The notes under the pieces were generated by a model. The model worked only from the letters and a program-made list of their open reading frames with translations, ran no database searches and had not been told where the DNA came from. Of a DNA stretch of 64,000 nucleotides, positions 28,409 to 37,513 are shown piece after piece. How positions within the stretch are numbered: position 1 is the first letter of the stretch; the number at the start of each line of letters is the position of its first letter. The DNA is taken from positions 372,001 through 436,000 of the forward strand of contig NZ_JBDUUH010000002.1 of assembly GCF_039939195.1 (NCBI RefSeq), read 5' to 3'. Made by a program: the position numbers and the translations under genes. This stretch comes from Foliimonas ilicis. GTDB taxonomy: Bacteria > Pseudomonadota > Alphaproteobacteria > Rhizobiales > Rhizobiaceae.

Positions 28409-29751
28409 TATGGCCGCCTGCCGTTCGATTTGTTTCGCCGCCACACGCCGTCATCCGCCATGAGCTCGCTCAATATGCCCTCACGCAGGCCGCGATCGGC
28501 AACCCGCAAACGCTCCGAAGGCCAAACCTGACGGATGGCCTGAAGGATCGCGCAGCCAGCCAATACCAGATCGGCACGATCCGCCCCGATGCAAGGATTG
28601 GCGACGCGCTGCTTGAAATCCCATCCGAGCAGTTTTTCGATCATCGCATCGACGCTGGTATTGTCCATCCAGAGCCCATCGACGCGACGCCTGTCATATC
28701 GTTCCAGCCCCAGATGCACGCCTGCAAGCGTCGTGACTGTTCCCGATGTGCCCAGAAGATGAAAGCGCTGGCCCGACACCAATTTGCCAAGCCGATCCCG
28801 CCCCTCGAAGGCATCGAGCATCGATGCAACATCGTTCACCATCGCGGCGAATATTTCGCGGGTGACGATATTGCCGCCGAATCGCTCGGCCAGCGAGACG
28901 ACGCCGACCGGCAGCGAGGTCCATGAAACGATATGATCGGCAAGCCGCGACGTGCGGCGTTTGGAAAGGTCGATCAGCGCGATTTCGGAAGAGCCGCCGC
29001 CAATGTCGAACAGCACGACGCCGTCCGTATCCCTGTCGACCAGCGAGCCGCAGCCCGAAACCGCAAGCCGCGCTTCCGTCTGCCTGTCGATGATTTCGAG
29101 TTTCAGCCCGGCTTCCGTCTCGACGCGCGCAATGAACTCGGCGCCGTTCTCGGCGGAGCGGCATGCCTCGGTCGCGATCAGGCGCGTGCGCGACAATGTA
29201 CGGCTGCGCAATTTATCGGCGCAAATCTTGAGCGCCTCGACGGCGCGATCCATCGCAGGCTGCGAAAGCCTGCCGCTTGCGGACAAGCCTTCACCCAGCC
29301 GCACGATTCGCGAAAAGGCATCGATGACGCGGAACTGACCGGGGCGGCCTGGAATGGCCACCAGCAGGCGGCAATTGTTGGTGCCCAGATCAAGCGCTGC
29401 AAAGACCGGCAATTCGTTCTGCGGCGCGCGCCGCAGCGGCAAATCCGGCTGAACGCTACGCGCGGACACCGCGATTTCAGGACGCGCGACGATAGCTGAT
29501 GCTGAACCATTCGCTGCACCGCCTGCCGCAGCAGCCACAGAATCGCGCGCAAAAACCTTGCGGCCACGCCTGCGCTTGCGGCGTTTCTTTCCTTTTTTGG
29601 GGGGCGTATCTGCTCCGGTGGCGTTTCGTCCGGTCAAGAGCGACGGCTCGCCAGCGCCCGCAGATCGACGTTCCTCGCCCTTTTTCGGCAATGGAACGCC
29701 CCTTGCTACGCCCGGGTCCGGTACTTTCGCACCGGGTTCCGGATTCTTCAC
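28408..29751 (-). CDS. ppx: Exopolyphosphatase/guanosine pentaphosphatase (Ppx/GppA)
   Basis: This enzyme hydrolyses inorganic polyphosphate or pppGpp. From about residue 115 it has the ASKHA fold with phosphate loops AALDLGTNNCRLLVA and LFDIGGGSSEIALI and the Glu region LIATEACRSAENG. Before it lies about 110 residues of low-complexity sequence with a very basic stretch (KKGKKRRKRRRGRK). A GTG start at 29751 is chosen because AAGGGA stands six bases upstream; ATGs at 29781 or 29805 would give longer forms (up to 465 aa). The gene is coupled to rlmE. Confidence 0.9.
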   Translation of the reverse strand: MKNPEPGAKVPDPGVARGVPLPKKGEERRSAGAGEPSLLTGRNATGADTPPKKGKKRRKRRRGRKVFARDSVAAAAGGAANGSASAIVARPEIAVSARSVQPDLPLRRAPQNELPVFAALDLGTNNCRLLVAIPGRPGQFRVIDAFSRIVRLGEGLSASGRLSQPAMDRAVEALKICADKLRSRTLSRTRLIATEACRSAENGAEFIARVETEAGLKLEIIDRQTEARLAVSGCGSLVDRDTDGVVLFDIGGGSSEIALIDLSKRRTSRLADHIVSWTSLPVGVVSLAERFGGNIVTREIFAAMVNDVASMLDAFEGRDRLGKLVSGQRFHLLGTSGTVTTLAGVHLGLERYDRRRVDGLWMDNTSVDAMIEKLLGWDFKQRVANPCIGADRADLVLAGCAILQAIRQVWPSERLRVADRGLREGILSELMADDGVWRRNKSNGRRP

Positions 29752-29975
29752 GCTATTCCCTTCCGGCGCCGCGCACGCCATCGAAGGGTGCAGCACAGGC
29801 GCCAAATATGTCTCGTTGCCGTGAAGATAGCAGCCTCGCGCCCTTTCACCAATAGAGTAAGATTTGGAAAGCGCCCTCTTTCGCCGCGCTCAGCAACCCT
29901 AAAGGTTGAACAGCCAGCTTCGATAAGGCATTGCTGAAACAACGCTGCGATTTCGCGATCGCACGATTCTATCAC

Positions 29976-30020
29976 GTTTCTTTTTGGCCCGTTTCTTTTT
30001 CGGCCCGTTCCTCTTTCGGG
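29976..30020 (+). repeat. Short tandem repeat upstream of the YbhN-like gene
   Basis: Nearly three copies of a 15-16-base unit, GTTTCTTTTTGGCCC, follow one another with small changes. The third copy is degenerate (GTTCCTCTTTCGGG). It lies 35 bp before the start codon, in the probable leader. Confidence 0.6.
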
Positions 30021-30054
30021 AAACCGATACAGCAAGCATGGTGAACGCGTTACG

Positions 30055-30996
30055 ATGACATGGAAGGACTTCATCTGGCCGGTAATCGGCCTCTTGGCGG
30101 TCGCGGTTTCGGCGTGGCTTCTCTATCACGAATTGCGGGGCATCTCGCTCGACGACGTATGGGACGGCCTCGTAGCGATACCCATGCGCGGCTGGCTGCT
30201 TTCGGCACTCGCAGCGATCGCCGCCTATGCCGCACTCGCCGGATATGACCACATCGCCCTCCTCCATATCGGCAAGAAAGTCTCCTGGCCCTTCGTCACC
30301 GCCTGCTCCTTCACCACCTACGCCCTTGCCCATAATATCGGCGGCTCTGTCGTTTCGGGCGCGGTGATCCGCTACCGCGCCTATGTCAGCCGCGGGCTTA
30401 CCGGCCAGGAAGTGGGCGTGCTCGTCGCGATCTGCCTGTTCACATTCCTGCTTTCGACCGTCGTCGTTGGAGCCGTCGTGCTCATTCTCAAGCCGGAACT
30501 GATGAGCCGCTTTGCCGATTCGGACCTGATCAGCTTCAATTTCGGACGCGCCGCCGGCTTCCTTCTGCTCGCCCTCGTAATTGCCTATATCTTCGGAAGC
30601 TGGCTGCATCTGAAACCCCTGAAGATAAAAAGCTTCCAGATTCACTATCCGGCCCTGCCCATCGTGACGCGGCAGTTGATCATCGGCCCGCTGGAAATCG
30701 TGGCTGCCGCCTCGATCATCTATTTCGTGCTTCCAGCGGAGGGAAATCCCGGCTTCCTCATCATTCTCGGCATCTTTCTGGTGTCGTTTTCGGCAGCCCT
30801 CATTTCGCATGCGCCGGGCGGGCTTGGCGTCTTCGAAGTCGTATTTCTGATTGGCCTGCCGGAAATGGACCCGGCCTCCGTACTCGCCGCCCTGCTCGTC
30901 TTCCGGCTGTTCTACCTTCTGATCCCGTTCGCAATCGCCCTGCTGCTCGTTCTGGTGTTCGAGCGCTCGCAATTCGGACGGCGAAACAGGGTCTGA
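30055..30996 (+). CDS. YbhN/UPF0104-like integral membrane protein
   Basis: This 313-aa protein has about eight membrane helices and the fold of the lysylphosphatidylglycerol-synthase membrane domain. Marks are SFTTYALAHNIGGSVVSGAVIRYR (family signature, quoted in part) and HAPGGLGVFEVVF near the C-terminus. It lacks the soluble aminoacyl-transferase domain of MprF, so it is more likely a lipid flippase-like YbhN protein than an LPG synthase. Confidence 0.83.
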   Translation: MTWKDFIWPVIGLLAVAVSAWLLYHELRGISLDDVWDGLVAIPMRGWLLSALAAIAAYAALAGYDHIALLHIGKKVSWPFVTACSFTTYALAHNIGGSVVSGAVIRYRAYVSRGLTGQEVGVLVAICLFTFLLSTVVVGAVVLILKPELMSRFADSDLISFNFGRAAGFLLLALVIAYIFGSWLHLKPLKIKSFQIHYPALPIVTRQLIIGPLEIVAAASIIYFVLPAEGNPGFLIILGIFLVSFSAALISHAPGGLGVFEVVFLIGLPEMDPASVLAALLVFRLFYLLIPFAIALLLVLVFERSQFGRRNRV

Positions 30997-31147
30997 AATT
31001 CACAGCCGTCGAATTTCTTCGCACAGTCTGGAGACGGCTCTTGATCGACCCGATTAATGTGCTAAAAGGCGCCCACGAACGGATGCGGTCCGTGCGCCGA
31101 AACGGGTCCAAGCCGCATCAAAGGATTTAACGCAAATCCTTCCTTGT

Positions 31148-31221
31148 TGGGGAATAGGTTAACGGTAGACCCACGGACTCTGACTCCGTTAGTCCTGGTT
31201 CGAATCCAGGTTCCCCAGCCA
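31148..31221 (+). tRNA. tRNA-Gln (anticodon CTG)
   Basis: It folds into a full cloverleaf: acceptor TGGGGAA (31148-31154) with TTCCCCA (31211-31217), and anticodon stem ACGGA (31173-31177) with TCCGT (31185-31189). The anticodon is CTG at 31180-31182. The T-arm is CCTGG-TTCGAAT-CCAGG. The CCA end is encoded (31219-31221), and a T-rich run follows. Confidence 0.96.
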
Positions 31222-31558
31222 AGATTTTTTATTTTCAATCCCAATTCAATACAATTTCGGCCACACCTTCGGCGCGCACATAAACAGTCCTGAGGGTCAG
31301 AAATAGTCCAACCCATGCCCAGTGACAACGCCCGTTTTCCGAGAGTCAATCCGCGCAAGCTCGCCGTATCAAATTCGATTCCCGGCCATAAAAGAACAAA
31401 TCACGAACAAATATCTTGATTTTACTAATTTCACCGATTATCCTTTAAATAGGTCTGTGGATAAGCGTCATCACCGAATCAAAATTGCAATCCAACATTG
31501 AAACACCAAGAAAAGGATAAGATGATACTTAATCAGTTTCGCATTCAGGATTTTGTTT
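31222..31558. other. AT-rich gene-free spacer between tRNA-Gln and the islet genes
   Basis: About 335 bp that becomes AT-rich from about 31380. It holds the T-rich end of the tRNA transcript and presumably the promoter of the following pair. I see no integrase, no insertion sequence and no copy of the tRNA 3' end here. Confidence 0.4.
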
Positions 31559-32461
31559 ATGAAAAAAACAATTCATTTTCGGCGAGTAGAGTGGTTCAAC
31601 CCACAGAATACAGATAATGTTGTTTCTCTTTTAAGAATTGTTTTAGAGGCGCGTCCGCATATAGAAAATACTCGCTACGTGATTGCTCACGAAACTTGTG
31701 AACTCCGCCACAGAAACGATCTTGGCGATCGCATCTGCTTGCATTTCTCAACTCATGTAAACGGCGCGCGAAAAGGCGTAACGCCACAAGCGCAAGGCGT
31801 GGTAAATGGAGATCTTGCTGACGCGCCAGCACCAGAGGGCGCAGAGTTTACGGAACGCGAGATTGCAGTAGTAGTGGGGCAAGACTCTATTGGATTTGTA
31901 TCGCATGGGATTGTGCATCCTAAATTCGTGGAAAGAGCCATCCGAGGTCTGCTAGCTTTGGAACATGAGCCTGCAATTACCAACCGGTTTACGTTAGCCG
32001 CTCGAGCTGATCCAGAAGTCTTGCGGCAACTCTTAGACGAAGGGGTGCATTTTCTTGATCTAGGCCTAACCCTTGCCCATGCAGAGGCTGTTCAGCAAAT
32101 TGAAGGGCAACCACAATCTTTGCAAAGCTATCTCGCACAGAGCGTGAAGGCCGCGATTTCCGCCCGCTTTCATGATGAGTTTACGGACAACGAAGTAGAG
32201 CGCCTATCCATGGCGGATACGCATCTTGTTTTGAATTTCAAGAAAAGCGCAGCACTAGATCAAATCGAAAGCCTAACAGCAATTGCAACTGAAGCAATAG
32301 AAGGAAACGACGACTTTAAGATAAAAACTCTTAGAGGGAATGACTTTACTCGCGACCAGCTTTTACTCCGAAGCACCTACACTCAACCTGGGGGACCAGC
32401 GTTCCTTAGCTATACACTCGCCTGGAATAATGCGGTCAACTTTCTGAACGACGTTCAATGA
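31559..32461 (+). CDS. Unknown soluble protein of AT-rich islet, first gene of a coupled pair
   Basis: This 300-aa protein starts MKKTIHFRRVEWFNPQNTDN at the ATG at 31559, which has CAGGA nine bases before; a TTG two codons earlier is less likely. It shows no signal peptide or membrane helix. I cannot assign a family; its size and N-terminal beta-strand recall small uncharacterised families such as DUF6731, but this is a guess. Codon use and base composition are more AT-rich than in the surrounding genes, which suggests transfer. Its stop overlaps the next start (ATGA), so the pair is translationally coupled. Confidence 0.8.
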   Translation: MKKTIHFRRVEWFNPQNTDNVVSLLRIVLEARPHIENTRYVIAHETCELRHRNDLGDRICLHFSTHVNGARKGVTPQAQGVVNGDLADAPAPEGAEFTEREIAVVVGQDSIGFVSHGIVHPKFVERAIRGLLALEHEPAITNRFTLAARADPEVLRQLLDEGVHFLDLGLTLAHAEAVQQIEGQPQSLQSYLAQSVKAAISARFHDEFTDNEVERLSMADTHLVLNFKKSAALDQIESLTAIATEAIEGNDDFKIKTLRGNDFTRDQLLLRSTYTQPGGPAFLSYTLAWNNAVNFLNDVQ

Positions 32462-32943
32462 GTGACTTAAAAAGAAAAATTTCTTACGGGAGAATATTAT
32501 ATGCCATTTTTGGCATAATAATTTCTGCATTCCTAGGGTATTATTTTTCTGATCGCCTCGAAAACAAGGCAGACGCACTTTCTTATATAGCAACCGTATT
32601 TTCAATCTTAGCCGGCGTCATAATTGCTATTATATCCATACTAGGAGAACCGACCATGATACTAGAAAGCTCATGGCGGAAAGATTTCATCGCAGCAAGA
32701 GAAACACAAAGGAAACTTCATCGACATACAGATATTTTTATCTTATACGTTATATTACTAGCATTTCTTTTTGTTTTTTCTTTATCTCAGCAAAATGATA
32801 AATACTATAAATACATTCAGTTTGTTTGCTTTTTTCTTACTTGCTTTTCATTTTGGATTTCTTTGAGCTTACCAAGCTCACTAAAGGAAATTCAAAAGAA
32901 ACGAATGGAAGATGCGATTTCCGCCAAGAAAACGGCCAGCTAA
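32458..32943 (+). CDS. Unknown four-helix membrane protein, second gene of the pair
   Basis: This 161-aa protein has four predicted membrane helices (about residues 11-29, 43-62, 92-113, 120-142). A short soluble stretch with many basic residues lies between helices 2 and 3 (SSWRKDFIAARETQRKLHRH), and the tail is basic. It is the most AT-rich gene of the window. A soluble protein coupled to a small membrane protein is common among phage-defence modules, where the membrane part kills or depolarises the cell; that is inference only, with no family match. Confidence 0.78.
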   Translation: MSDLKRKISYGRILYAIFGIIISAFLGYYFSDRLENKADALSYIATVFSILAGVIIAIISILGEPTMILESSWRKDFIAARETQRKLHRHTDIFILYVILLAFLFVFSLSQQNDKYYKYIQFVCFFLTCFSFWISLSLPSSLKEIQKKRMEDAISAKKTAS

Positions 32944-33090
32944 AAATGATGTTCCGTCCATAAGTATGGCCTTCGGATGGATCGATTAGCAACATGCCTA
33001 CCCCCCACTTACACTGACCATGCAAATTGACGCCAACGGCCTTTCCTATGGATGCTGCTTGTTGTTGAAACCACCAAAGAACAGGAAACC

Positions 33091-34248
33091 ATGCAGTCTT
33101 TTGTTTTCAACACAACGAAGTCGCTTGTTTTTCGAAATGGTGCTGCCGCGCAGCTAGCCGAAGTCGCAGGGGCTGTTTTGGGGGCGCGGGTTTTGGTCGT
33201 GACTGACCCGGGTTTGCGCGGGCTTGGGCTTTGCGATCCGGCAATTGCTTCGCTCGAGGGTGCGGGCGTCGAGGTGACGGTGTTCGACAAGGTCGAGGCG
33301 GACCCTTCTCAGGCGACGCTTATGGAGGCGGTCGCGGCTGGGCGGGCGCTGGGTGCTACCGGTATCGTCGGTTTCGGCGGAGGTTCGTCGCTTGACGTTG
33401 CCAAGCTTGCGGCGCTGCTGCTCGGTTCGGGCGAAGAGCTCGATGCTGCATGGGGCGTTGGCAATGCGAAGGGGCCGCGCCTTCCGCTGGTTCTGGTGCC
33501 GACGACTGCCGGAACCGGTTCGGAGGTCACGCCGGTTTCGATCATCACCGTTGGCGAGGAAGAAAAGCGCGGCGTGTCGAGCGCGCTCATTCTGCCCGAT
33601 ATTGCCGTGCTGGATGCGGATTTGACGCTCGGCCTGCCGCCTGCGATCACCGCCGCGACGGGCGTCGATGCGATGGTTCACGCGATCGAGGCCTATGCAT
33701 CCGTCAATGCCAACAACAATCCGCTATCGAAAATGCTGGCGCGGGAAGCGTTGCGGCTTCTTGGTGCCAACATCGAAGCCGCCGTTTCGAACGGCAAGAA
33801 TGTCGAAGCACGATCGGCCATGCTGCTCGGCTCGATGCTGGCCGGGCAAGCATTTGCCAATTCGCCGGTCGCGGCGGTGCATGCGCTGGCCTATCCGATC
33901 GGCGGCACGTTCCATATCCCGCACGGGCTTTCCAACGCGCTCGTTCTGCCGCATGTGCTGCGCTTCAATGCGCCTGCGGCCAGTGCGATCTATGCCGAAA
34001 TCGCCGCCGACGCCTTTCCCGAACTTGCCGAGATCGGCACGCAAGGCCGCTGCGATGCCTTCATTACGGCACTGGAAAGACTGGCCCTGAAGCTGAACAT
34101 GCCGACGCGCCTGCGCGATGTGGATATTCCCGAAGATGCCTTGCCGAAGATGGCCGCGGACGCCATGAAACAGGGCCGGCTTCTGGTCAACAATCCGCGC
34201 CCGGTGACGGAAGAAGACGCGCTTTCCATCTATAAGGCGGCATGGTGA
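33091..34248 (+). CDS. Iron-containing alcohol dehydrogenase
   Basis: This 385-aa group III (Fe-dependent) dehydrogenase has the nucleotide loop GFGGGSSLDVAK (about residues 91-102) and TTAGTGSEVTPVSI. Metal ligands lie in GVDAMVHAIEAY (Asp, His) and AVHALAYPIGG...HIPHGLSNA (two His). It reduces aldehydes or oxidises alcohols with NAD(P); maleylacetate reductase is related but has a different length and motif. ATG 33091 follows AGGAAACC. The next gene, a thioesterase, overlaps the stop. Confidence 0.9.
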   Translation: MQSFVFNTTKSLVFRNGAAAQLAEVAGAVLGARVLVVTDPGLRGLGLCDPAIASLEGAGVEVTVFDKVEADPSQATLMEAVAAGRALGATGIVGFGGGSSLDVAKLAALLLGSGEELDAAWGVGNAKGPRLPLVLVPTTAGTGSEVTPVSIITVGEEEKRGVSSALILPDIAVLDADLTLGLPPAITAATGVDAMVHAIEAYASVNANNNPLSKMLAREALRLLGANIEAAVSNGKNVEARSAMLLGSMLAGQAFANSPVAAVHALAYPIGGTFHIPHGLSNALVLPHVLRFNAPAASAIYAEIAADAFPELAEIGTQGRCDAFITALERLALKLNMPTRLRDVDIPEDALPKMAADAMKQGRLLVNNPRPVTEEDALSIYKAAW

Positions 34249-34688
34249 TGGCAGAGCGCACGCCGCCGGGAACGCGCGCCGATTACATCACCTTTCGCGA
34301 AATCCCCACGCGCTGGATGGACAATGACGTCTATGGCCATCTGAACAATGTGGTCCATTACTCACTGTTCGATACTGCCGTGAATGGCTGGTTGATCGAG
34401 CACGGCCTGCTCGACCCGCGCAACAGCGCCCAACGCGGCCTCGTCGCCGAAACCGGCTGCCGCTACCATGCGGAAATCAAATTTCCAGACATGGTCAGCG
34501 CCGGATTGCGCGTTGCGCGGCTTGGCTCATCTTCAGTGCGCTACGAGATCGGCCTGTTCCGCAATGATGACGACAAGGCTTCGGCGGAAGGGTTTTTCGT
34601 GCATGTCTATGTCAACGCCGCCACGCATCGGCCCTCGCCTCTCGCCGCGCCGCTAAGGGCCGCGCTGGAGACGCTTGTGAAAAGCTAG
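34248..34688 (+). CDS. Acyl-CoA thioesterase, 4HBT hot-dog fold
   Basis: This 146-aa protein has the 4-hydroxybenzoyl-CoA thioesterase pattern: TRWMDNDVYGHLNNVVHYSLFD (in part; catalytic Asp in DNDVYGH), then FPDMVSAGLRVARLG. It hydrolyses acyl-CoA thioesters in the cytoplasm. The ATG at 34248 overlaps the TGA of the alcohol dehydrogenase (TGATG), giving a two-gene operon; an ATG at 34242 is an alternative. It converges with the EEP gene, the two overlapping by 4 bp. Confidence 0.87.
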   Translation: MAERTPPGTRADYITFREIPTRWMDNDVYGHLNNVVHYSLFDTAVNGWLIEHGLLDPRNSAQRGLVAETGCRYHAEIKFPDMVSAGLRVARLGSSSVRYEIGLFRNDDDKASAEGFFVHVYVNAATHRPSPLAAPLRAALETLVKS

Positions 34689-35512
34689 GCGGCGTCGGTC
34701 TTTTGAAGGAGTGACGGCACGGTCACGAACGCCTTTAGCGGGAGATGATCGGATGCGACGCGCGCAAGCGGGCTGTCATGCGCCTGCACCGCCGATATCA
34801 TGCCCTCGCGGTTTGCGATGATACGGTCGAGCGCCAGAACCGGCAGGCTGGCGGGGAATGTCGGCACGGCGGGCGGTAAAGGGCCGAATGTATCGCGCAA
34901 TGTGTTGAGCGAGGAGCGATCTCCAAGACGCCACTCGTTCAAATCTCCAAGAAGTAGGGTCGGCTTTTCCTCGCGGCTGTCGATGATGTCCATCATGACG
35001 CGTGCCTGCTGGGCACGTGAGCGTCTCAGCAGGCCTAGATGCGCGGCGATGATCCTGATGACGCTGCCTTCTTCCAGATCGATTTCGGCGACGATGGCAC
35101 CGCGCGGCTCAAGCCCCGGCAGTTTGATCTGGTGAACGTCGCGCACCACGCCCTGCTTGAAAAGCAGGACATTGCCATGCCAGCCATGGCCCTTGACGTT
35201 TCCCGAAATCGGCACCGGCACCAGTCCGGTTTCACGCTCCAGACGGGCCATGTTCAAAAGGCCCTCACGCTCGCCGAAACGCTTGTCGGCTTCCTGCAGC
35301 GCGATGACATCCGCGCCGATTTCACCAATGACGGTGCCTATCCGTTCAGGATCGAACTTGCCGTCTGCGCCGACGCATTTGTGGATGTTGTAGGACGCAA
35401 CAAGGGTTTCCGTAGAATGCGGTTTTCGGGAGATGGTCCCTTCCCCGCGCTCATGTCTTTTCCGAATGGAAGCAATGATGCTTGCCGGGAGGCTGGGCTG
35501 CTTTTTGCGCAT
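34685..35512 (-). CDS. Endonuclease/exonuclease/phosphatase family protein
   Basis: This 275-aa EEP-fold hydrolase has the metal and catalytic motifs YNIHKCVG, ALQEAD, AHLGL, GDLNEW and the terminal SDHLPL. The family covers DNases, sphingomyelinases and phosphatases; in many bacteria such a gene lies next to a cardiolipin synthase, as here. The start is at 35512 (MRKKQPSLP). The longer frame to 35662 would overlap the end of the cardiolipin synthase gene. Confidence 0.87.
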   Translation of the reverse strand: MRKKQPSLPASIIASIRKRHERGEGTISRKPHSTETLVASYNIHKCVGADGKFDPERIGTVIGEIGADVIALQEADKRFGEREGLLNMARLERETGLVPVPISGNVKGHGWHGNVLLFKQGVVRDVHQIKLPGLEPRGAIVAEIDLEEGSVIRIIAAHLGLLRRSRAQQARVMMDIIDSREEKPTLLLGDLNEWRLGDRSSLNTLRDTFGPLPPAVPTFPASLPVLALDRIIANREGMISAVQAHDSPLARVASDHLPLKAFVTVPSLLQKTDAA

Positions 35513-35585
35513 ACGTTCCGCTGATGATCCTCTTTGTGCGTAAAGCCAACCGCTGGCGTCCAAGATAGTGTCGAACGGCACGCTG

Positions 35586-37046
35586 TCAAAGGTAAGGCGA
35601 ACCGAGCCACAAAATCTTGTCGATGAGCCGCGCGATGAAGGGCCGCGCGCGCAAATCTTCAAGTTTTACTGGCACGGCAGTCGCGATTGCGTTGCCGATT
35701 CTATCATCGATTTTCGTTGCGAACTCGGCATCGAGAACTTCCAGATCGACCTCGAAGTTCAGCCTCAGCGAACGCGGATCGAGATTGGACGAGCCGACAT
35801 AGGCCCAGGTGCCATCGACTGCCAGCAGCTTGGAATGGTCGAACGGCCCTGACGCGCGCCAGATGCGGCAGTAATTCTTCAAAATCTGATCGAACTGGGC
35901 CGTCATCGCGCGATCGACAAGCACGAGATTGTTGACGGCGGGAACCACGACATCGATTTCCACGCCACGCCGCGCCGCCGTTATCAGCGCGCTGATCAGT
36001 TCGCGGTCCGGCAGAAAATAGGGCGACATGATGCGGATGGATTTGCGCGCGATGGAAAACGCACCGATCAGCATCTTGTGGTTCGTCTCGTTGCTGGCAT
36101 CTGGCCCGGATGAAACCGCGCGGATGAGCATCGGGCCATCCGGCTCATAGGGCGGCGTTTCGATCTGCCACGCCTCGCCTCTCAGAACTTCTTTCTTGGT
36201 GAAGCGCCAATCCGATGCGGCAATCGAAAACAGGTCGGCGACGACAGGGCCGGACACCCTGAAATGCGTATCATGCGCATAGGAATCTCCAGAGAACTCC
36301 TCGGTGAACCCTTTGCGGATGTTCATTCCGCCGGTGAAGGCGACACGGCCATCCACGATCAGGATTTTTCTATGGGTCCGCAAATTCGCATAGGGAAGCC
36401 GAAGGCCGATGATGATGTTGCCGTTGAAGACGCTTGCCGGCACATCTCCCTTGCGCAAGCGGCCAAGAATACTCGGCACCGAGTATCGCGCGCCGACCGA
36501 ATCGATAAGCACCCGAACCTCCACGCCCCGCGCCACTGCCGCAGCAAGGCAATCGGCGACACGGCGACCGATGTCGTCATTGTCGAAAATGTAGGTTTCG
36601 AGCAGCACACTGCGTTGCGCCGCTTCGATCGCGGCACACATTTCAGAGTAGGCTTCATCGCCGGTTTTCAGCGTGACGATCGAATTTCCCGATGTCAGGG
36701 CATTGCGCGTAACCCTGTCGCCCAGGATTTTCATGGCCAGAAACTGCTGGCCGAAGCGCTCTCGGACAAGCTGCTCCGGCACGTCGTATCGCTCCAGATG
36801 CGCCAGGGTGTCATCGCCTAAAGCAGACCGTTGCAGCGTGATCGTGGCGCGCCTTATGCGGTTCACACCGGCAACGGCATAGATGAGCGCCCCGACGACC
36901 GGCGAAAGGAGAATGACGCCGACCCAGCCAAGGGCGGTGCGAACCTCCTCCTTGGTCATGGTCGCGTGGACGGCTGCTGCGGTCGCCATCAGCACCGAAA
37001 TCACAGCAAGGATATGTGGCCAGTAAGCGGAGATCGTCTGGAACAT
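35586..37046 (-). CDS. Cardiolipin synthase (phospholipase D superfamily)
   Basis: This 486-aa protein has two N-terminal membrane helices (about residues 10-28 and 40-62) and two PLD domains with HKD motifs: THRKILIVDG (about 228-237) and DHSKLLAVDG (about 405-414), each followed by a GG/SSN element. It joins two phosphatidylglycerols to cardiolipin in the inner membrane. The downstream EEP gene is probably cotranscribed (73 bp gap). Length and domain order match bacterial Cls. Confidence 0.93.
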   Translation of the reverse strand: MFQTISAYWPHILAVISVLMATAAAVHATMTKEEVRTALGWVGVILLSPVVGALIYAVAGVNRIRRATITLQRSALGDDTLAHLERYDVPEQLVRERFGQQFLAMKILGDRVTRNALTSGNSIVTLKTGDEAYSEMCAAIEAAQRSVLLETYIFDNDDIGRRVADCLAAAVARGVEVRVLIDSVGARYSVPSILGRLRKGDVPASVFNGNIIIGLRLPYANLRTHRKILIVDGRVAFTGGMNIRKGFTEEFSGDSYAHDTHFRVSGPVVADLFSIAASDWRFTKKEVLRGEAWQIETPPYEPDGPMLIRAVSSGPDASNETNHKMLIGAFSIARKSIRIMSPYFLPDRELISALITAARRGVEIDVVVPAVNNLVLVDRAMTAQFDQILKNYCRIWRASGPFDHSKLLAVDGTWAYVGSSNLDPRSLRLNFEVDLEVLDAEFATKIDDRIGNAIATAVPVKLEDLRARPFIARLIDKILWLGSPYL

Positions 37047-37513
37047 GGTTCGGACTATCTAGCGACACACAGCGGAACGCAATTGATTGCAACCTCCAGC
37101 CGCGTCACGCAGCCATAAAATCATGCGGCGTGATGCCGAAAAAAATCGATGCGCCGACAAGCGGATAAGAAACCGTGATTTCCTGCTGCAGCCTGACCTT
37201 GGGTGATCAAGGAGGGGCAGGAAGTGCGCGCGATGCATCAGATAGAATTTTGAGACATTCGGTAATATTTATAACCGCATGATATATATGGATATTTTTT
37301 AAATTCGTCTCATTATGAGACAACCTGATCACATGTATCCGTTACATTTTGGCGTTGTAACCAGTTGATCAGACAACCCAACTGCTATAACTTGACAATC
37401 ACAGTTAACTTTAAATCGCAATCGTGGTGGGGACAGCCGCGCACGATCGGTTGTTAAGTTGAAATCAACCCAAGATTTTTCAAAACGGGGCGACAGCCGT
37501 TTCCCCGAAAGCA
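37047..37513. promoter_or_regulatory. Promoter and leader region of the petrobactin-like operon
   Basis: A 467-bp AT-rich spacer lies between the divergent cardiolipin synthase gene and the siderophore operon. It holds a perfect palindrome, GTCTCAT-T-ATGAGAC (37307-37321), and further TGATCA-type half sites (37326-37331, 37367-37371). TTGATC (37365) and TATAAC (37386) with a 15-base spacing resemble a promoter. I find no exact TGA-N9-TCA RirA operator and no ICE-like Irr box, so the iron regulator is unknown. Confidence 0.5.

Noticed and set aside
31222..33050. Genomic island with integrase and att sites at tRNA-Gln
   Set aside because: The islet is AT-rich but I find no integrase and no repeat of the tRNA 3' end up to 33,050.
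33091..34248. Maleylacetate reductase
   Set aside because: It is the same superfamily, but the length and metal block fit general Fe-alcohol dehydrogenases and no chloroaromatic genes are nearby.
37130..37513. RirA operator TGA-N9-TCA upstream of asbA
   Set aside because: A scan of all TGA triplets gave only off-by-one or one-mismatch cases.
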